In this document: positions 5,790-6,054 of the stretch, in pieces
Layout of the letters: every line of letters starts with the position of its first letter
How positions within the stretch are numbered: the first letter of the stretch is position 1
Source of the DNA: Prevotellaceae bacterium UBA1726
GTDB lineage: Bacteria > Bacteroidota > Bacteroidia > Bacteroidales > Bacteroidaceae
Reading direction: 5' to 3'
Assembly (NCBI GenBank): GCA_002316005.1
Contig: DCIM01000054.1
Coordinates: 967-7,020, forward strand
Length of the DNA: 6,054 nucleotides
The notes under the pieces: model-generated
The model's database searches: none
The model's input: only the letters and a program-made list of their open reading frames with translations
What the model was told of the DNA's origin: nothing
Position numbers and translations under genes: made by a program

Positions 5790-5821
5790 AAGACTGCCCC
5801 AAATGGTAATGAGGCAGTCTT
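5790..5821 (-). other. Intercistronic stem-loop upstream of the glucanase start
   Basis: Perfect 9-bp arms AAGACTGCC (5790-5798) and GGCAGTCTT (5813-5821) enclose 14 nt. In transcript order the stem ends 15 nt before the glucanase ATG. The minus strand continues CTACGCTTAAC with no U-run, so it is a poor intrinsic terminator. An mRNA-stabilising or processing stem between operon genes, or a translation-control stem, is more likely. Confidence 0.55.
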
Positions 5822-5836
5822 GTAATTATTCAGAGA

Positions 5837-5853
5837 TGTACTTGGAAAGTACA
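5837..5853 (-). other. Second intercistronic stem-loop after the upstream stop codon
   Basis: Perfect 7-bp arms TGTACTT (5837-5843) and AAGTACA (5847-5853) surround a 3-nt loop. It begins 10 nt after the upstream gene's stop codon in transcript order, with 15 nt separating it from the next stem (5790-5821). No U-tract follows. It may protect the 3' end of the upstream coding segment. Confidence 0.45.
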
Positions 5854-5863
5854 CCAATTGATG

Positions 5864-6054
5864 TTAGTTCTTCTTGAAGACAATGTTCGTAACCTTGATG
5901 TTAGTACCTGCAGGAGTACCACCGAAGTCGAAGAACAACGACAATGCGTGAGCATCATTCTGAGAAAGCTGAACACCCTTTGCTGTGTAAACGAATGGAG
6001 TGAAAGCCTTCACGTCATGACGGTCGGCAAAGAAGTAGTTGCCATCGTGCTTTG
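5864..6054 (-). CDS. C-terminus of a probable glycan-binding (jelly-roll/CBM-like) protein, partial
   Basis: The last 62 codons of a minus-strand gene run from the window edge to TAA at 5866-5864. The start and most of the protein lie beyond 6054. The tail contains KAFTPFVYTAKGVQ, then LSLFFDFGGTPAGTN and IKVTNIVFKKN. A final strand pair of the form FDFGG-PAGT-I-NI-F is what the end of a CBM4/9-like galactose-binding jelly roll looks like. Such domains occur in surface glycan-binding lipoproteins and in multimodular glycanases of Bacteroidota. It sits 89 bp upstream of the GH16 gene in the same orientation, probably in the same operon, so a beta-glucan-binding role is a reasonable inference. 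With only 62 residues the call is tentative. It could also be the tail of a second glycoside hydrolase. Confidence 0.6.
   Translation of the reverse strand, partial: KHDGNYFFADRHDVKAFTPFVYTAKGVQLSQNDAHALSLFFDFGGTPAGTNIKVTNIVFKKN

Noticed and set aside
5800..5808. Possible -7 box (TACCATTTG on the minus strand) before the glucanase gene
   Set aside because: It has three rather than two bases between TA and TTTG, lies in a hairpin loop and has no TTTG at -33 spacing. Co-transcription from upstream is more likely.

Overview
The window looks like chromosomal DNA of a Bacteroidota member, most likely Prevotella-like Bacteroidales. The evidence is an N-terminal BACON pair on a GH16 lipoprotein, Bacteroidota-type lipoproteins and a PorT-like outer-membrane barrel. 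Two well-formed Bacteroidota promoters (TTTG, 19-20 nt, TAnnTTTG) are present, and the starts lack clear Shine-Dalgarno sequences. Genus-level assignment is inference. Every supported gene is on the minus strand, so transcription runs from high to low coordinates.

Layout in the direction of transcription. (1) 6054-5864 is the last 62 codons of a protein whose tail looks like a jelly-roll glycan-binding domain. (2) 5863-5775 is an intercistronic gap with two perfect stem-loops. (3) 5774-4431 is a complete secreted GH16 laminarinase-type endo-beta-glucanase lipoprotein with two BACON domains, closed by a strong intrinsic terminator at 4380-4410. Together these look like the 3' end of a beta-glucan utilisation operon. 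(4) 4379-3915 has no convincing gene but is rich in structure: a 167-bp element bounded by a perfect 25-bp inverted repeat built from 9-bp tandem units (4154-4320), and a run of dyad-symmetric sites spaced about 22 bp apart (3986-4069). (5) 3914-3883 is a promoter with a dyad over its -7 box, followed by a leader of about 185 nt carrying a possible 24-codon upstream ORF and a hairpin. (6) 3691-2441 (outer-membrane beta-barrel protein) and 2419-1475 (lipoprotein with Ig-like domains) form a two-gene operon of unknown function. (7) 1474-1254 is an intergenic gap with its own promoter. (8) 1253-1 is the N-terminal 60% or so of dsbD, the thiol:disulfide interchange reductase, cut by the window edge.

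The glucanase is probably exported to the cell surface, where it would cut beta-1,3 or mixed-linkage glucan for a SusC/D-type importer lying beyond the window. DsbD supplies reducing power to the periplasm and is a separate housekeeping unit. The barrel/lipoprotein pair and the structured region upstream of it are the least explained part of the window. No transposase, tRNA, rRNA or CRISPR array was seen.
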